From assembly GCA_033032175.1 (NCBI GenBank), contig CM065307.1, positions 7,130,001 to 7,194,000 on the forward strand: a stretch of 64,000 bases of DNA, given 5' to 3'. The notes under the pieces were generated by a model. The model was not told where the DNA came from and ran no database searches. It saw nothing but the letters and a program-made list of their open reading frames with translations. Each line of letters starts with the position of its first letter. Within the stretch, counting starts at the first letter, position 1. The stretch comes from Saturnia japonica (taxonomy: Eukaryota; Arthropoda; Insecta; Lepidoptera; Saturniidae). Of this stretch, positions 60,501 to 64,000 are shown piece by piece. The translations under genes and the position numbers were made by a program.

Positions 60501-61556
60501 TAACCGAAATCTAAATCAGCATAGCCTATAACAAATAGATACACGATATTTATTGTTCAGAAAATAATTACATAAATATTGATAATAATTTTTTACATAG
60601 ATAATATAGCAGCGACATAGTGAATAACTTGTGTGTTAACTTGTGCAAATACAAGTGATGAAATTATTATTATTAGGACTCCTAATAAAGTACATTATTG
60701 TATTATTTTATTGCATTTTATTTTACTTGTTTAAATTTACCTACTCACTAGCTACGTCAGAGACGGCATACCTACTACTGTTGCAGAGCTTGAGGAATGT
60801 ATGTATGAACTTTTACTTTAGTTGTATATTTTGAAAACTCTTTAAAGACTTAATGAAAATGAATATCAAGAAATATCGCGTTATTAAAAATTTAGTAACA
60901 CTAAAGTCATCAAACGAAAGAAAAATTGTATGTATATACTTAGGGGGCGTCCATTAATTGTGTGAGGCGATTTTTCGACCTCCCCCCTCCCTCTCCCTGA
61001 GATTTCGTGATACTTGGCTCGACCCCTTCCTTCCCCTAATCTCACGTGAGATTATCCAAAATTCGTATTTTAGTGTAAACACATTAATCTATGCTTATCT
61101 TATTATCTGTCGCAGACGGCGACGTCCACATTTGGTCTGGCGCCACCACTGTTAATGGGAGACCTTTTAAGTAGGTATGCAATGATACTATAAGTGAAAA
61201 GGTGTAGGTACGCACGTAAAAAGTTTCTTATACTTCTTTGGAATAACTTAACAAAATCAGCTCCAAAATTTTCCTGCGTGGCACCAACGTGATGAAATTA
61301 GCCACAGATAATATAGTATGAATTCATTTATTTTGTTTTTATGACTTTTACTTGTTTTTATTTTGTAAAAAACATTATTTTAATCAAATACCTAGGCTAC
61401 CTGTGGCGACTACAATATTCACGTAAGTATTTATCTCATCCCTCTTTGTGTTTTTTTTATTTTTAAATGGAGTGTAGAAATAACTAACTAGTAAAGCCGT
61501 GTCTCCTGCTCGTATTATGCTCAACTACTACTACTACACTACATATACAAATATAT

Positions 61557-64000
61557 ATGTCAATTTTAAATGCAGACTATGACTTAATATGCATTGTAGA
61601 AACTTGGTTGGATGAATCGTTTTCGTCTTCTGAGTATTTTGATCAAAGGTACACGGTCGTCCGTAGAGATCGCTGTGCTGATTTTAAAGAACGGTACTCC
61701 AAGGCTCATGGAGGCGGAATACTAATAGGCGTTAAAAAAGATTTCACATTTATTAATAAGGTTGATTGGCAAACCTCTGGTGAAGACATGTGGATACGCG
61801 TAAGAGTCGGGAGTGTTTGCTTGAATGTGTGTCTGGTTTATCTACCATCCTACATACCTTGCGATACGTTCAAAGAGTTCCTTACAAAGTTAGAAGAAAC
61901 TTGTTTAGGTAATTTAGATGATAAAACAGTGATTATTGGCGATTTTAATTTTTCTCATATTAATTGGAGTTGTCCTGAAGATCCTTTTTCTGGTATCTTC
62001 GAACCAAAATCATTAGCTTTAAGGGATTTCTTACATATTACTGGCTTTTTACAAGTGAATAATGTATGTAACGAGAGAAATAATATTTTAGACCTTATTT
62101 TGGTGGATGATCATACCAATGTTTGTGTCACTACAGCTGTTCCACTGAGTAAAATTGATACCTACCACCCACCCTTAGAGTTACACGTGTTGCTGAAACA
62201 AGCTAAAAGCAGTAAATTGGCTCGTAACACTGCTTCATTGAAACATAATTTTTACAGGGCAGACTATATCTCATGTATAGCGGAACTCTCTTTAATTGAT
62301 TGGGAAGAATTTAGTAAAGTTAATTGTAATGAATTTGTGCACAGCTTTTATAACGTTTTGTGGTCAATTATTGATAAATACACTCCCAAAAAAAGACAAA
62401 AGAAAAATAACTATCCTATTTGGTTTTCTTCGTCATTGATAAAGCTAATTAAAGAAAAACACAAATATCGAATAAGATACAAAAAATATAATAATCCTCG
62501 TGATTATGATACTTTTAATACCTTACGTATTAGATCAAAGAAAATTATGGAAATTTGTTTCAAGTCGTATATAGCTAAGATAGAACAGGAACTCAAAACA
62601 AATATCAAAACTTTTTGGCGATACATTACATCAAAAAAAACATACAATGGTATTCCCGCCCAGGTCTCGTATGATGGTCGACTTGCTGATGGTGACCAGG
62701 TTGCAGACTTATTTGCTATATATTTCTCCTCAGTTTATACTGATAACCAAGCTTCAGATGCAGTTACTCTGTCTTATACCTCACCGAATTATTCCCTCCC
62801 AGAAATAAATATAAGTGAAAAAGATATCAAAACCAGTTTAGAAAGTTTTGATGTCAGTAAAGGGGCTGGTCCTGATGGAATTCCACCAATATTTATACGG
62901 CTTTGCTCAAAAGCGCTTATTAAGCCTCTGCATATGATCTTTAATCAGTCACTCAAAGAAGGAATATTTCCCGATTTATGGAAAATCTCATATGTAGTCC
63001 CTATTTACAAGTCAGGTAATAGGAATGTCGTATCAAATTACAGACCAATATGTATTATCTCACAATTTGCAAAAATATTTGAGGGTATTATATACAAAGT
63101 TGTGTATTGTCAAGTAAAGCCCATGATGAGCTTGCGCCAGCATGGTTTCATGTCTAATCGTTCTACAACATCAAATTTACTTATATATGCTAATTTTATA
63201 TCCAATACTTTGGAAGGCCGAGGCCAAGTTGATGCTATTTATACAGATTTTGCCAAAGCGTTTGATCGCGTTAATCACTCTTTACTCATAGCCAAACTTA
63301 ATCACGCTGGCATTCATGGCAATCTGTTAAGGTGGTTTGAGAGCTATTTATGTAATCGTTCTCAGCTAGTTGCATTGGCAGGCTACGAATCTTCACCTTT
63401 CATACCTTCATCTGGTGTCCCCCAAGGATCAAAACTGGGACCATTATTGTTTTTAATTTTTATATACGACCTCTTAGATTCCCTAAATTGTGATTGCCTA
63501 GCCTATGCGGATGATATAAAAATATATATTCGGGTAACAAACCTAAGTGACTGTATTAAGTTACAGAGTGACCTTAACACTCTCGAGTTATGGTGTATCA
63601 TCAACAAAATGGCTCTTCATGTGAAAAAGTGTCAATACATAACTTTTACCAATAAAATAAATTATATTGATTTTACCTATCAGCTTGGAGGTATAAGCTT
63701 AGAGAGAGTATGCGTTGTTCGTGATTTGGGTGTCATGTTTGACTCTTCTTTTTCTTTTCGACCACATATACTTAATATTGTACCCAGAGCCAAAAAAGTG
63801 CTTGGATTTGTTATGCGTACTTCACGACCATTTCGCAATAACGAGAGTGTTATCTTGCTCTATAACACCTTAGTTAGAAGTATTCTTGAATATTGTTCTG
63901 CCATATGGTCACCTCACTATACCATCTACGTAGAGCTTATAGAATCTGTCCAAGCTCGTCTTGTTAGATGCCTGAGCATAAGAAATGGTATTCGTAAATC
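61557..64000 (+). mobile_element. Non-LTR retrotransposon ORF2 (AP endonuclease + reverse transcriptase), runs off the window
   Basis: From ATG 61557 the frame stays open to the last base (814 complete codons, no stop or frameshift). Endonuclease signatures: ETWLDE (61599), the catalytic GDFN (61938-61949) and the terminal D..H block IDTYHPPLE near 62154. Reverse transcriptase blocks: KGAGPDGIPP, SNYRPICIISQ, RQHGFMSNRSTTSNLL, motif A TDFAKAFDRVNH (Asp at 63246), motif B SGVPQGSKLGPLLF, motif C YADD (63504-63515), then KKCQYITF and the thumb. All catalytic residues I can check are present. The first part of the endonuclease (the usual QNVRG block) is missing: upstream in frame lies only about 24 codons of a TAC-rich stretch before TAA at 61485. 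The insertion is therefore probably 5'-truncated near 61500, or damaged there. The clade (jockey/CR1 group) is only a guess. The 3' end is beyond the window. Confidence 0.93.

Larger units (their letters stand above)
55331..61484. other. Downstream of PPP2R3: no recognisable gene
   Basis: AT-rich, with two short inverted-repeat elements (55511, 57327), a TG microsatellite near 57137, an AATAAA at 56499 and scattered short open frames with no homology or coding composition. May include a long 3' UTR in its first part. Ends at the retrotransposon at about 61.5 kb. Confidence 0.6.

Noticed and set aside
1..64000. A new multi-gene system
   Set aside because: Apart from PPP2R3 and retroelement genes, no other coding sequence with recognisable composition or homology was seen; the rest is repeats and AT-rich non-coding DNA.

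Overview
The window is AT-rich eukaryotic DNA with large introns and a dense load of short interspersed and non-LTR repeats. The repeat families (polyA-tailed retroelement remnants, tRNA-derived SINEs with a GTTCGAATCCC-type B box, several LINE C-termini) look like those of moths and butterflies, so an insect, most likely lepidopteran, nuclear genome is inferred. No prokaryotic operon, CRISPR array, rRNA or intact tRNA gene was seen.

The one confidently recognised host gene is on the plus strand: the 3' part of the B''-type regulatory subunit of protein phosphatase 2A (PPP2R3 / PR72-PR130 family, calcium-binding EF-hand regulatory subunit). Ten exons (24911-25120, 46178-46314, 47333-47510, 48349-48491, 49283-49383, 50089-50257, 50338-50464, 51799-51963, 52307-52389, 54195-54933) join in phase with GT/AG borders to give 683 codons plus a stop. 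They carry the IPRFxFPxGRP motif, the B'' core, two EF-hand loops and a long disordered acidic/serine-rich tail. The 5' end (start codon, promoter, N-terminal exons) was not found; it lies in the first 24.9 kb or outside the window. A 21-kb intron separates the first two visible exons. A 28-nt candidate exon at 53316-53343 would switch the protein to a short C-terminus.

Region by region: 1-24.9 kb is intron or intergenic DNA built largely of repeats (SINEs, LINE fragments at 10.4, 14.2, 14.9, 17.7 and 23.5 kb, a 195-bp dispersed duplication at 12.0/14.0 kb, and a nested insertion at 23.2-23.8 kb). 25.1-46.2 kb is the large intron, with more repeats, a 139-bp tandem duplication (38.4 kb), a perfect 35-bp palindrome (40.1 kb), an 87-bp minisatellite (44.8 kb) and a hAT-like non-autonomous element ending 27 bp before the next exon. 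46.2-54.9 kb holds the closely spaced core exons with SINEs, an inverted SINE pair and a 168-bp tandem duplication in the introns. 54.9-61.5 kb is the 3' UTR and downstream DNA with no recognisable gene. From 61557 to the window edge, an uninterrupted 814-codon reading frame encodes the endonuclease and reverse transcriptase of a non-LTR retrotransposon that continues beyond the window.

No new multi-gene system is evident. The most interesting items are the uninterrupted retrotransposon frame, the inverted SINE pair and the transposon abutting PPP2R3 splice sites, the alternative C-terminus, and the duplicated presequence-like short ORF at 12.1/14.1 kb.
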